A DNA stretch of 64,000 nucleotides from Maratus speciosus. Taxonomy: Eukaryota > Arthropoda > Arachnida > Araneae > Salticidae. The position numbers and the translations under genes were made by a program. Positions 1 through 11,534 of this stretch are shown here, piece after piece. Positions within the stretch are counted from its first letter, which is position 1. Every line of letters begins with the position of its first letter. The notes beneath the pieces were generated by a model. It did not search any database and had not been told where the DNA came from. It saw only the letters and a list, made by a program, of their open reading frames with translations. The stretch covers positions 324,155,283-324,219,282 of the forward strand of contig OZ010791.1 in NCBI GenBank assembly GCA_963932465.1, given 5' to 3'.

Positions 1-1250
1 TAATGAATATTAAAAAAAGAAGGATACGTTTTTTGTACTTCTTGCTTATATCAATGAAGAAATATTTAAAAATTGCTAAAATTGCATTGATATAACGTAG
101 TGAGAATATAAAGAAGGAAAAAATGTTTTAAATGCGTAAACATTTTTTCTTATTATACATTTAATTCATTTCATGTATTTTTTTTTATTTTCTTTCCGTT
201 TTAATCACGTACTACTTACGTTAGAGCATTATGTGAAACAAGCTACGTATTTCTACTATAAACTCATTTTATTACGCATAATGCTTTTGCTTTATCCCAT
301 AGTTACTATCTTAAAAAAGTAATGTTTATAAGGTTTAGTTTTGCTTAATTATACAATAAATTGCATAGCACCTTTAAAAAAAATATTTCATTTAAATAGT
401 TCGGAATTATCTAATATCTGCTAGATTTTTCGTCAAAATATATTTTAGTATACAATTTCTACACTTCGTGACGCTCAAACACAGTACTTACTTTTAAAAA
501 ATACATAGTAAATTCATCTAAAACGTTCTTTTAGAGTAAAAATTCTGTAGATACGTGACTGAACGAACATTTTTAAGGTCCTCTCAAATTCTCCTGAATA
601 ATTTCGGGAATGCATGATTTAGCTTTAAAATATCTACTAATTAGCCACTCATATCCGACTTTAGTAGATAATTACACAGTATTTTGACTTCATTACCGAT
701 TTTCAGATGGGGATAATCAAGAGCATATTTATTTCTGTTTGAATCAAAGTTAATGGAATTTGCTTTTTCCCTTTTAATTGAGAATATGGATTATTCCAAA
801 TTATTCTCACACTCCCTGTACTTAGATCTTATTTAAGGAAAAGAGAAATATTATTTATTAATGTTAACTTGGTCTTGGCCATCAACCAACACTGTAATTG
901 TGAATATTTGAATTTTTTTTTTTTTTTTTGTAAAGAAGGAAACATCTCTTAGTAATGTATAATACAAAAAAAAAAAGTATAAAAAAAAACACTTAAGCAT
1001 TTAATATTTATCATACAAATGGCGTCTAATTTCATAACTGCAATTAATGTTGTAAAAAACAAGTTGGAAATTGCACGTTAAACGTGGCAAATGAGGTGTG
1101 TTCATACTATAACTAGCTTTATCAATGTTTTCTGCACCGCATATTGTTCTGAATGTATATTTTAGTTCACTTCATAAGTGCAAATCAATTTCATTCTGTT
1201 TGAAAGGCTGTAACATAACTAATGCACTTGAAATATTTTTTTTTCCATTG
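1..1250. other. AT-rich non-coding stretch
   Basis: No open frame with recognisable protein content and no clear repeat boundary is visible. It contains only homopolymer A and T runs, for example near 910 and 965. Nothing functional can be supported. Confidence 0.6.
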
Positions 1251-1251
1251 G

Positions 1252-1470
1252 CTGTAATGTAACGGAAAGCTTTTGAATTTCCCTGAAATTAAACAAGACA
1301 TCCGATTTTCATAAAATTTGGAATGACTCGATAAAATTTTACGATAATTATATATTTAAAGTTTCAGGCCATTCGGTTGGGTACTTTTTGCTCTGTTATA
1401 CGCGGACGGACGGATGTACGGACAGACAGACAGAGGTCCTAACGTCAACTATGGGTGCTACGTATTTATA
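1252..1470. repeat. probable dispersed-repeat fragment with GACG/GACA microsatellite
   Basis: The stretch ends in a short microsatellite of GGAC and AGAC units (about 1402-1437) next to moderately GC-rich sequence. A similar cagacggacgg motif recurs near 57885. The style is that of a transposon tail, but no termini are visible, so this is a weak call. Confidence 0.25.
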
Positions 1471-1804
1471 TAATTACCGCACCTAAAAAATCATTACTAT
1501 ACGATGTGAATTAATCGAAAACTTTTTGGGATTTTCACTTGATTTTTAATGTACACTATATTGCCATTAATGACAGGCAATTTTCAATTTTAGACATTTT
1601 GTCGAATATTTAGAAATATACTTGCCAGATTCTTCTGGAATTTCAGGATTAAAAAGAACAGGTATGACCTCATATTTAGCAATGTCGATTTGATAAGGGG
1701 GACAATATAGTGGGCCAACAAAAAATGAAAGAAAAAAATAATACTTGGGATCACCCTGTAAAATAAAATGCAATATGTAAATAAAACTAATTTCCAAGTA
1801 TAAT

Positions 1805-1995
1805 TATTAAGGTTAGCTGGGTGAAAAAGTTCCACCAGATTCGTCCGGGATAGCTCAGATGGCAGAGCACTGGCGGTTTCAGCCAGAAGGTCCCTGGTTC
1901 GAGTCCTGGTCCGGACATTTTTCGCCCAGTTGGAAATTTACATCTAATATGATTTGTTTACCAATTAGAATAATTGTGTTAAAATTAATCTACTG
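1805..1995 (+). mobile_element. tRNA-derived SINE, copy 1
   Basis: A tRNA-like head lies at 1843-1917. Its 7-bp acceptor stem pairs GTCCGGG with TCCGGAC, leaving one G-T pair at the inner end. The A box is TAGCTCAGATGGC, the B box is GGTTCGAGTCC, and the anticodon stem CTGGC/GCCAG is perfect. The base before the anticodon is G instead of the usual T, and the T stem has a T-T mismatch, so this is unlikely to be a working tRNA. The head sits between a leader (ggttagctgggtgaaaaa) and a tail (tttttcgcccagttggaaat and on to about 1995) that are partly complementary to each other. Copy 2 begins about 280 bp downstream in the same orientation. Mobilisation by a LINE partner is inferred from the SINE class. 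Confidence 0.8.
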
Positions 1996-2082
1996 TAATT
2001 TCGTATCCAGCGATTTCTGGAGTTCCTTTATCTGAGATTTATTCTGTTGAGCTGAACCAGGTTTCAGACCAGATGCTGTAAT

Positions 2083-2275
2083 AATTAAGGTTAGATGGGT
2101 GAAAAAGTTCCACCCGATTCGTCCGGGATAGCTCAGATGGCGGAGCACTGGCGGCTTCAGTCAGAAGGTCCATGGTTCGAATCCTGGTCCGGACATTTTT
2201 CACCCTGTTGGAAATTTACATCTAATATGATTTGTTTACCAATTAGAATAATTGTGTTAAAATTAATCTACTATG
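2083..2275 (+). mobile_element. tRNA-derived SINE, copy 2
   Basis: Same structure as the copy upstream, with the tRNA-like head at 2121-2195. The acceptor stem is intact, but the anticodon stem carries a change (CTGGC/GTCAG) and the T stem is weaker than in copy 1. Leader and tail match copy 1 closely through aaaattaatctact. The short distance and same orientation suggest either a local tandem duplication that includes the spacer or two independent insertions. Copy-specific substitutions show the pair is not very recent. Confidence 0.8.
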
Positions 2276-2678
2276 AATCATATCTTATTATTTTTAAATA
2301 ATAATAATTTTAATAACACCATTTTTTATCATTAGATCCAAATATGTACATACTTTTGTAATGGTTATCCATTTTTTCCCCGCCGATAAATGGCAAAGTA
2401 TGTAGGAATCCAATTAAGAATATTACATTTGAACACATTAGTACCACACTGTTATAAAAATATTTCATAATCCAGCTAGCTTTTATTATTATCACCTTAA
2501 TATATATATTTTTTAGAATTTCGGCTGATAAAGGAGACTTGGCTTCCGGCATCTCCTTAAAAATGGCACCCAAAATCATTTGACAGAATCACTTGTAATC
2601 ATTTGACGAGCAGATTTTTTTTTCATTGTTCGCCAGTTTACTTTGCGTTTCAGAGTGAAAGCAGACGATTTTTCTATA
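2276..2678. other. non-coding interval
   Basis: AT-rich sequence between the SINE pair and a tandem repeat. A short minus-strand open frame here has no recognisable motif and a composition typical of chance frames. Confidence 0.5.
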
Positions 2679-3095
2679 TTTACACTCTTATGTGTGTTTA
2701 TCAACCGATAACAACTGACAGAATTAATGTCATAAATTAATACACATTAAAACAGGTAATTTTTTGTACAAAATGTTTAACTTTTATGACCAGTGGGTGA
2801 TTTTAGAAATTTACACACTTATTTGTGTATATATAATTATGTGGAAATTACAATAACACATCAATTCGTGTAAATTTAGGCATTTTTTTACATTTACACA
2901 TTTATTTGTGTTTTTCAAGTGATAAAAAATTACACACTTAGTTTTAGAGGCAAAATACACATAAAAACAGGTAAATTTTTTAAACAAATGTGTAAATTTG
3001 AAATTTTGTGACAAGTGTGTAATCTTAGAAAATTACATATATATATGTGTAAAATTACCTAATTTACACAATTATTTTTTAGAGTGTACACTTGA
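2679..3095. repeat. diverged tandem repeat rich in ACACA/TGTGT palindromes
   Basis: Two copies of an approximately 214-bp unit start at 2679 and 2893, and a partial third starts near 3063. Shared blocks include tttacac..tt.tgtgtt, aaaacaggtaa and gtgtaat.ttagaaa. The units are full of short inverted pairs such as tacacactta..ttgtgta. The interval ends in agtgtaca, which resembles the CACTGT termini seen on other palindromic repeats in this window. Confidence 0.65.
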
Positions 3096-3612
3096 TAACT
3101 ACAAAACCACAGATACCGAAATCAAGCGGTCAAAGATCTTGTGATCGTGGTGGATAACACCCACAATCACTAAGCGAAAGTATCAGTTATGACACCTGAC
3201 GCCATCTATGAATAAACTTCGGTAATATTACTACTAGTCTAACTTTCAACTAGTTAATTTCATTTAATATTTCGGAAGTTCTTAACTTACGAAATTGTCC
3301 AACTAATTTGTAGACATTCTGTACTGTTGAAACCTTTGTGAAAATGAAAATAATTCATACTTTAATAAGTACTTCCATAAATGGGACATTCATTTAAAAA
3401 AATGCTAGAATGCGTGTGTAAAGCAACAAATATACACAAACGCATGCGGTCACGAAAAAGAGTATTACGAAACAGACCGTCCAAGGAAGTATGACTCAAC
3501 CCTTCACAATTATTTTGTAAGGTATTGTACTATAAAATGTCTAGACATATTATCTGCTAAAAGAACAAATGCATTAATAAATAAGAGTTGTAAATTTCCA
3601 ACTGCGCAAACT
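3096..3612. other. non-coding interval
   Basis: No gene, repeat boundary or structured motif could be supported here. Confidence 0.5.
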
Positions 3613-3692
3613 GCATTTTTCGCCCAGATGGAAATTTATAACTGTTATGAGCTATTTACCAATTACAATAAGTGTGTTAAAATTAATCTAGC
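3613..3692 (+). mobile_element. SINE tail fragment (same family as at 1.8 and 2.1 kb)
   Basis: The sequence catttttcgcccagatgg through ttaaaattaatctag matches the 3' tail of the two upstream SINE copies with scattered substitutions. The tRNA-like head is absent, so this is a truncated third member. Confidence 0.7.
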
Positions 3693-3978
3693 TCTAATGT
3701 CGTTTATGGACAACAAAGGTTTAAAATAATAAAATTGATTGGTGATTGATTGTAAATTATCAAACTTCTGTTTAGTTTAGTTCATTATATTTATTAGCAT
3801 TTATTTACACTAGAGAGTTCAACCTGGGATTTAAAGACTACATAATGTAGGTAGAAATTTTCTAGATTACCTAATAACAACAACAAAAAGAATTTGTGTA
3901 TGAAAAATATCAATAATGCATACAGATAAAGTTTTGGAATTCATTCAAAGCGGCTTTTCGTATTATCCTTATTCCAGG

Positions 3979-6877
3979 GGTTATAGTAGGGTCTGAAATG
4001 TTTTCCAGCTCGATTTTTGTGCCAAGTTTGATATTTTTATTTTACTTTGTAGCTTTTGACATGTAGATTCCAAATATCTTAGGTGCCATTTTTTCTTGCA
4101 CATTTTTGAGGTGATTTTCAAGATGGCGTCCAAGATGTCTGTCATTTACTGACTTTTTTAATACTTGTGGGATATTATTGACCAGTATATCAAATTATAT
4201 GTTTTGGGGGTCAAAAAATGCAAATATACAATCAAAATGGGCATAAATTGTGTTATTTATTATTTATTTATAAATTTACTACAAAATTACTTATATACTA
4301 AAGGCATAGAGTTTCACATGACTATCGTTTTGGCATGCTACGACCTACTCTTTGAAACACTGCCACATTCTACAGAGATTATTTCCCTGCAAGAAAAATG
4401 CAACTCACTACGTGAGAAATTGCACAATTGTGAAATTGAAGCTACAACTTTGTTTGAAGAGATCAGAGTACAATTTGAAAAAAATCGTCTTCCACATATT
4501 ACATAATGCAGTGGTGATATGGCAAAGTTCTTACTACAGTATATGAAACAATTTGGATCTTTGTTACATTTCATCCGTGCCACTCGTCAAGGAGAATCGG
4601 CATTGCATCTCGTGTCATTAGAAGAACAAATAAAGTATTATTTTGCTCATGACTTATTCCATTATGTCAGACTCATTCCAGTATACATAGCATAGATGAA
4701 GGACCTTAAAACAACATATCCAGTAGTATGAAATGCTCTCGAATCTAGTTGTTTTGCAGCATCCAAAGCCAATATGCCGTTTACGAAACTATTTTCAGAC
4801 CAGAACTTGGAACTGAAAATCAAAGAACTGAAGAACATTGGTGGAGTTATTGCTTTAAGTAAGAATGAAAACGCCCTCTCGAAAGGTATTTCTTGTGTGC
4901 ACCAGAAATATTACGCATTGTTTCAACTTACTTTGAAAAGTTCTGTCCAAATGAAGTCTCTAAGCAGCCAAGAGAACACTATCAACTTCGGACTTCCCAT
5001 GTCGCTAAGAATTTTTCACAATGCAGACATCGTCAAGGGGAGTATTCGGGATCATTGCGGAGGAAACCCCTTCCAAGACAGTACCACACTAATGAATATT
5101 GCATCCTCTATGAAAGTTCCAGAATCTGCGAAGGGTGATATTCTAAATCGTCGACCAAAAAGGCCAATTGAAATTCGAAGAATTTGTAAGAGATTAATAG
5201 TAATAGAGTAGCAATAGTAACAGAGCAGCCTAATTCGAGAAGATAGGAAAATTCTTACTCGTTTTCTTGTTATTATGGAATCAAGACCTCAAATGTCTAC
5301 AAACCTAAAAGATGCAATTGGAAACTACAAGCGTTCTGTAATACCAAGATCATTATTTTCTTCTGATGGATATCTTCATATTCCATCTGACAAAAGTTCA
5401 TTCATTGCAGAAATGGAGCAATATAATTGATCACCCATACTTGAATCATTAGAATCCTCGAATACTTCTCCGATAGAAAAAGTTTGTATTATAGATGGAA
5501 TGGCAATCGCACAATCAGTAAAAAAGACACTTGCCATGAAAAATTGTGAAGACTTCGCAAATGCTTTTACCGAGATCATTATGAAAATGACAAGCGGATA
5601 CACTGAAGGGAGAATAATATTTGATCAATACCATGAGCATTCATTGAAGGAGCAAACTAGTAAGAAAAGATTGGGGGCGACAGAACCTATTAGATTTACT
5701 ATTACAAATAGTACCAATATAACGTTGGTTTCATTAAAGACGTTTCTTTCACATAATGAAACAAAAGGTTTACTAGGTTTACATTCATATACTGGTGGAG
5801 ACTGAGCAGGAAAATTTGTAGGCATTTCAAAACAGAAGTGGATATAAGTGTATATCAATCTTCAGTGTGATGATAATATTATAACAGCTTTTCAAGAACT
5901 TGGGGAACCTAATGTTGATCCATTATCCAATCTGTCGTTCTTTGAAAAATTCACCGACTGGACATATTTGAAAAATAGCAATTTTTAAAGGATTTCAGAG
6001 TTAAGATAGCATCTTTTCAGAACTAAAAGTTTCGAGGGGGAGAAATTACCATCAACTCTTCGAGCACTGATGTCACATATTCTAAGATCCAACTTAATTT
6101 GCACCATTGGAAAGGGCTACAGAAATCCTTGACCTATAATACCCCCACTTATTGGCAATGGTTGGGGGGGGAAATGGCGAAGGAATAATTTCTCCAGTCA
6201 AATGCCTCGAGTTACCTACGCCCTAAAAAGTTATTGAACTTGTGAAATATGAGTGTAAGAGAACATGTACAGTTGGGAAATGTTCTTGCTTAAATAATTC
6301 TCTGGTTTGTTCTGCCCTTTGCAAATGCAGAGACTGCAACAATACAAAGGACTATCAATATAATCACACAATAGCAGTGATTCAGAAAAGAATACATAGC
6401 ATCCAAGTACTGTATATACATATAAATGCTATTTTTAATAATTTTGTTCAATATCTTCAATAATTTATGTTATTTCATTTAATTACTTTGGTTGTGTATA
6501 ACTGGTTAACAAAACGCTAGTATATCTAATGTCTTTCATATTTTTGTGCTTTATTTGCATCTTATCGCTTAAAACACTTCAAAAACTCAATTTACTCCTA
6601 ATGTTATGATATATTTGTATTTCTTGACCCTGAAAACATATAATTTGACATATTGGTCGATAATGTGCCTCAAATATTAAAGAAGTCATTAAATGGCAGC
6701 CATCTTGGACGCCATCTTGAAAATCACCCCCCAAAAATGTGTATAAAAAATGGCACCTAAGATATTTTGAATCCACATGTCAAAACCTTCACAATACAAC
6801 AAAAATATCAAAGTTGGCACGTCAATCGAGCTGGAGCCACATTTCACGACATTTCAAACCCTACTATTAATAGACGA
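3979..6877. mobile_element. 2.9-kb element with ~280-bp terminal inverted repeats carrying a CXC-tailed gene
   Basis: The left arm (about 3979-4255) and the right arm (about 6581-6877) are inverted copies of each other. Both hold the blocks atagtagggt.tgaaatg, ccagctcgat, tgatatttttrttgta, aatatcttaggtgccat and caagatggcgtccaagatg. Between them lies one decayed gene in the plus orientation, so arms and cargo look like a single DNA transposon of about 2.9 kb. Target-site duplications are not clear at the edges. The superfamily is undetermined. The arms differ by substitutions and small indels, in line with the stops and deletions in the cargo. Alternative: an unrelated gene fragment captured between two inverted miniature elements. 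Confidence 0.75.
4351..6400 (+). pseudogene. decayed gene of an uncharacterised family with a cysteine-rich CXC-like tail
   Basis: Recognised from memory of a large, widespread animal protein family of unknown function that is repeated in many invertebrate genomes. Conserved pieces appear in the right order. They are LLQYMKQFGSLLHFIRAT (near 4521) and MPFTKLFSDQNLELKIKELK (4774). Then come GNPFQDSTTLMNIASSMKVP (near 5060), AIGNYKRSVIPRSLFSSDG (near 5310) and CIIDGMAIAQSVKKTLAMKN (near 5487). They continue with LVSLKTFLSHNETK (near 5730), GLHSYTGGD then AGKFVGISKQKW (5780-5845), and GKCSCLNNSLVCSALCKCRD (6269-6328). Stops and shifts occur near 4695, 4730, 5212, 5430, 5804, 5845 and 5990. Relative to my recollection of the family, roughly 100-plus residues are missing at about 5760, where SHNETK joins GLLGLHSY. 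The cysteine tail resembles CXC metal-binding motifs. The product is certainly dead here. Whether the intact gene is a transposase or a captured host gene is unknown. Confidence 0.8.
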
Positions 6878-6960
6878 AAATTTTGCTACTTTTTTTTATT
6901 CTGGTAATCGCAGTTGTTTAAGGGGGTAATTCCATCACACGCCTGCTAAATTCGTGTTTT

Positions 6961-6998
<38 letters not shown>

Positions 6999-8136
6999 TG
7001 ATGATGCTTTAATTCCGTTGAGAAATATTAGTCGAAAACAAATCCTGAACTATTCATATTGTTTAAAATACAAAGTGGTTACTCTTTCTTAATACGACTG
7101 TACGTGACAGAGATAGATAATCGCTAAATGTCCTCTATAACCCATACATGTGTACAGGAGTTGAAACAACAATGGACTTAACAGATGCACCAATAAACGC
7201 TCGCCGAAATAGACCAAATGGTTGTAAAACTACAACAATAAAGAATTTTAAAGGCTAAAAATTTAAAAATAAATTATAAATAAAGAATGGAGAGTGTAAA
7301 AATTAGAAAAAAAATAGCTTTTAACGATTAATTGTTTTAGAATAATTAATTTACGATTAAGCGTTGAGAAATCAATTACGAAATGCTAAAAGGATAGTTT
7401 AAATAATGTTGCATTTTTCTTTTCGGCTGCCCTATTTAAAAAATAAAAAACAGCAAAATTATATATTTTTTAATAAATTCATTTGCTTGCGCTTTATAAC
7501 ACACGTAAAAAAAGGAGTGAATATTTCATAAACGAGTTCGATGGCACGTCAAATTAATTTATTTTAACGAAATTTGTTACAAAAAAAAAAAAAAAAAAAA
7601 AACATGACCTGCATAAAAGAAATGTGATGTGGTTTTCAAGATAAACAACGAATGCTTATAAAAGCGTATTTTTTTAAACTATTTTTACTTTTAGAATTAT
7701 TCTTTTTGACAATCTCATGGTTCGCAGCGTTCATAAATTCTTGTATCCTTGCTACCACTATTTCAAAAGATTCCATTAACATCTTTAATAGAAATCAACA
7801 ATGAAAAATTATGAGTTAAAAAAAATGGTAGTAAAGATGGAACACTTTAGGAAAGCTACGATCACTTGAAAATTCATAATATTACAGGTTAAACTTTACA
7901 ACAATATGTAACATCATTAGGTAGCAGAATCTGTTTTTAAAGTTAAATAATGTCAAATATATTATTATTATTGCAAATATTTTATTAGTTATATTAACAA
8001 TGTGTAATTCTTTATCTGTGGCAACTTATATGCATAGGTGTAGATCACACATTACAAGTGTCAGTTTTTAACAGTGTGCAATTATGTAGAAAATAAATAT
8101 TTCCGTTTGCACTTTTAATTATTATAGCGACAAATA
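6878..8136. other. non-coding interval with long poly-T and poly-A runs
   Basis: A poly-T run of about 30 bases lies near 6968-6997 and a poly-A run near 7582-7602. No gene or element boundary could be supported. Confidence 0.5.
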
Positions 8137-8348
8137 TTATTATATAGCGGTAAAGTACTTCTATTCATAAAATACCAGAATGTTTGAATGACAAGGGAAT
8201 TTACAAACAAATTTATCTGAACATAAATAAAAGCTTTACTTCACGTACTTAATAAAAGGAAAATTTTCAATCCAAAATTCTGGTGTCAATATGCCATTTT
8301 GGGATTAAAATTAAGTGGTCTATAAATGAACCATCGCCTTTGAAGGGT
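8137..8348. mobile_element. ~210-bp TTAA-flanked miniature element, family P1, copy 1
   Basis: Homologous to the copies at 17003 and 53853. Shared blocks are aaattytggtgycaatrtgsc, ggaattaaaattaagtgg and the right end ttgaaggg followed by TTAA (8349-8352). The left terminus is degraded, so its start is estimated from the other copies. TTAA targets with CCCTTTCAGG termini point to a piggyBac-like or Kolobok-like non-autonomous element; the superfamily is inferred. Confidence 0.7.
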
Positions 8349-8437
8349 TTAATAGTACAGAAAATGCTACATAATAGATAGTAAAATCATTAGTTTATAT
8401 ATATATATTTAACCTCACATTAGTTGGAAAAAAAATT

Positions 8438-8690
8438 ATACTTACGTTATTTTGTAATAATTATCATAAAGTACTATACAAGTGATATCAAGCAAAAAAT
8501 ATATTAATGCTAACCAGTTTTACTTATTTATAGGCATAGAACCATATTTTATTTATATAATGGAAAATAAATGATACTTCCGTTGTTTTGTAATAATTAT
8601 CATAAAGTACTATACAAGTGATATCAAGCAAAAAATATATTAATGCTAACCAGTTTTACTTATTTATAGGCATATAACCATTTTTAATTT
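8438..8690. repeat. tandem duplication, ~137-bp period
   Basis: Copy 1 (about 8438-8550) and copy 2 (about 8575-8690) share ttttgtaataattatcat, agtactatacaagtgata and tcaagcaaaaaatatatta almost without change, as well as ttttacttatttataggcat. The near identity suggests a recent local duplication. No coding content. Confidence 0.85.
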
Positions 8691-8699
8691 TACTTTGAT

Positions 8700-10038
8700 T
8701 ATATTTTTTTTTTCATGTAAGATAAAATTCAGTCAATGCCTATAAAAGATACTAATTCAAAGACTTGGATTTAGTTATTGTTGAGTTTTAATAAGCAAAA
8801 GAATGAAATAAATATAAATTATTCTTCATCGAATACTTTAATGAGAATTCGCCGCCATCTAATTCTTATATACAGACAAAGGTGCTTAAATAAAATAAAA
8901 TTAAAACAGACAGTTGTTGCTGCAATCAGATTTGCTTTCTTATTACATCATATTTTAAATACATGAAAACTGAATCAATATGTATGAATAAAGTAACCAT
9001 TGAATGATTTCTTTCACTGCGATCTAATGAATGTAGGAATTTTATAAAGAAATATACATGTGAATATCCTGTTTAGTTTTTTTTTCTTTATAGTAAAGCG
9101 GACACTTTTTTTATGTTACTCTGTTTCAAGTAAATCTAAATGAGAATAATGTAAGAGGAAGTGAATGAGAATTTCATGGCTATAAATTACGAAATGTTCA
9201 GAAAGTATTACTGAACTTTATGACTTGTCATTTTTATTTTTTATTTTTATTTTTATATTTGTATTTATTTGTACGATCTACGGCTAAAATATGAAGCAAA
9301 AATAATTTCGAAATTGTCAACAAACATTTTGACGTTGAAACAAAAAAAGAAAAAACTTTTGTAATACTGTTACCAATTCCTGATTTAAAAATAAAACTGG
9401 ACTGTCGTAAGCTAAATGATATTTTAAAGGAAGTTCGTGAGAAAGAATCAGTGAAACCTATTTATATTCATATTTTTTTTATTCGTTTTCAATTCAGTAA
9501 TATTTTTTTTATAAAGTGCGACGAAACACATTTCATGTTGCATTGTAAATTTTAAAAAGATTCGTTATTTCTAGAAATATTACCGTTAAAAGAAAATTAT
9601 GATTTGTAGTATTTTTGCTGTAAATAATTTTTATTCTTATGTTGGAGAGTGACAGTATAAAATTAAATACAATATTTTAAACTAAGCGTAAGAAATCCAA
9701 CATAAAGGTTAAAGTTAAAAATATTTTTACACGTGATTATATGAGATAAATACAATTTTGTGATACAATAACTTTTACAAATGTATATGTGAAAAATATT
9801 TTCCGAAATTTTAAAAACTTTTGGGTGTAAAAGGACTTATAAAATGCTTGCACAAAACTAAAATCTTGTAAAATTATTCTGATTTATATAACACATTATT
9901 TCAAAATTCATGGTTGATATAAGCATCTCAATTAAAAATTGTATCTAAGAATAACATAATTGTCTTTATGCAATCCAAGTTGCTGTGCAAAATTATTTAA
10001 ATTTACATCTATATATGACGGAAATTCTAATTCGAGAT
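8700..10038. other. AT-rich non-coding stretch
   Basis: Short open frames here lack any recognisable motif. No repeat termini were found. Confidence 0.5.
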
Positions 10039-10238
10039 TCATGTTGATATTTTTAATTCCATTTATAAATCTCAAATTTAATAAATAATAATAAATTCAC
10101 TTTATAAAATCCCTCCTTTTTATACGAATGTATATATTGATTTTTTTTTCAATTCAATAATCATGTTGATATTATTTTTAATTCTATTTAAAAATGACAA
10201 ATTTAATAAGTAAGAATAAATTCCTCCCATGAAATCCA
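10039..10238. repeat. diverged tandem duplication, ~122-bp period
   Basis: The block tcatgttgatatt...aaatttaataa..aataaattc...aaatcc occurs at about 10039-10113 and again at 10161-10238 with several substitutions. It has no coding content. Confidence 0.6.
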
Positions 10239-10381
10239 GGATACCCAACATTATCTTTGTGGCCCAAGTGGATTCTCTGCGTCTTTGCATTATTTTGCAT
10301 CGTTATACTGATAACTTAGACATATTGCTCATTTATCGTGCATCGTGAAAAAAATAATTTCATCATAATCGTACTTTTTAA

Positions 10382-10592
10382 CCCCTTAACCTACAATGAC
10401 GGGCATAGCCTGCGTACGATGATCGAGTCAAATGTAAATTCTTCTGACCACTAAAATTTCACAGTAAATATAGTTTAATTTAATCATCAAAATTTCATGA
10501 TTAAACAAAACGAAAATATCTATTAAATTTTAGTGGTAGCTATGGATTTGCCAAACCGTGGAGGTGTTAAAAGTAAATCGTAGGTTAAGGGG
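10382..10592. mobile_element. 211-bp TTAA-flanked palindromic miniature element, family P2
   Basis: The termini CCCCTTAACCTAC and GTAGGTTAAGGGG are perfect inverted repeats. They are flanked on both sides by TTAA (10378-10381 and 10593-10596). Internal blocks ccactaaaatttcac and aaattttagtgg are also inverted. TTAA duplication indicates piggyBac-like integration; no transposase is encoded. Confidence 0.85.
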
Positions 10593-11534
10593 TTAACACT
10601 CCGTGCGTCTTCAGGGCTTTTCTGCATTTTCATAAAAATATTTATAAAAATCATCTGAATTAATTTTTTTTCCCTGTTTGTTCCTAAAATTCATGCCACT
10701 TTATTTGATATACATCTGTAAATACAATTATATTTAAAGTATTTTTGTCTACAGCAGATTAAAGTTGTTTTTGAGAAACGGAAAATACAGGAAGTCGCTC
10801 AGAGGGTTTTAAGTACCTTCTTATTTACGTTTCGTACAATAAGGATAACATAAACTGTAGCGAAAGAAAAGTTTAATAAACAAAAAATAACATATCATAG
10901 TCATATCATAGTCATATCATAGTCATATAAACAAAAAATTTTGAAACAAAAATAAAACGTTTGTTTAAAGATTATAATCGTTGTTAATTCTTAATTGCTT
11001 CGATATTATCAAGATTTGGATATATCACGCCCTTTTACTTGTATCTCGCTAAGCACCATATAACAAGAAACTACTGTGTTAACAACAACTAACAGTTATT
11101 ATTACCTGCATTAGTGCATTAATTGGTTTTTTTTTGTTTTTTTTTGCGCTGATATTTATAATATTCTTTTAAAACAATACCTATATCCTTTAATTTTTTT
11201 ATTTTAAAACAAATTATGTCGTTACGAATCAAAACGAATAAGAGCATAATTTCTGAATACGAACAGTGTTCTTACTAGAAACATATTTTCTTTCTAGTTT
11301 TGGATCATCAGATCAAAAATAGAGAGCAAACTTTATCGTCAAAAGAAGTATGAAACGAAAAACTTTATTGTACAAAATCTGTAATAGAATGTATCAATTT
11401 ATTTTATTAATGTAAAATTATAATTGTTACAGTACATTTTTTATAGTTATGTAATCTCATAGAAGTATTATAATTAGAGAATAATTCTATTTGCATCCTC
11501 TTTCTATTGGGCTCAATACATATAGAGTTAATTA
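10593..11534. other. non-coding interval with a small minisatellite
   Basis: Three and a half copies of the 11-bp unit catatcatagt lie at 10891-10928. Otherwise AT-rich with nothing supportable. Confidence 0.6.

Noticed and set aside
1843..1917. A functional tRNA gene
   Set aside because: Acceptor stem, A and B boxes are good, but the base before the anticodon is G, the T stem is mismatched, and leader and tail are shared with a second copy, so it is a SINE head.
2679..3095. CRISPR array
   Set aside because: The repeats are long, diverged and tandem without unique spacers, and the genome is eukaryotic.
4165..4506. Intact N-terminal exon of the CXC-family gene starting at 4165
   Set aside because: The first ~30 codons lie inside the inverted-repeat arm and are not family-like; conserved sequence begins later.
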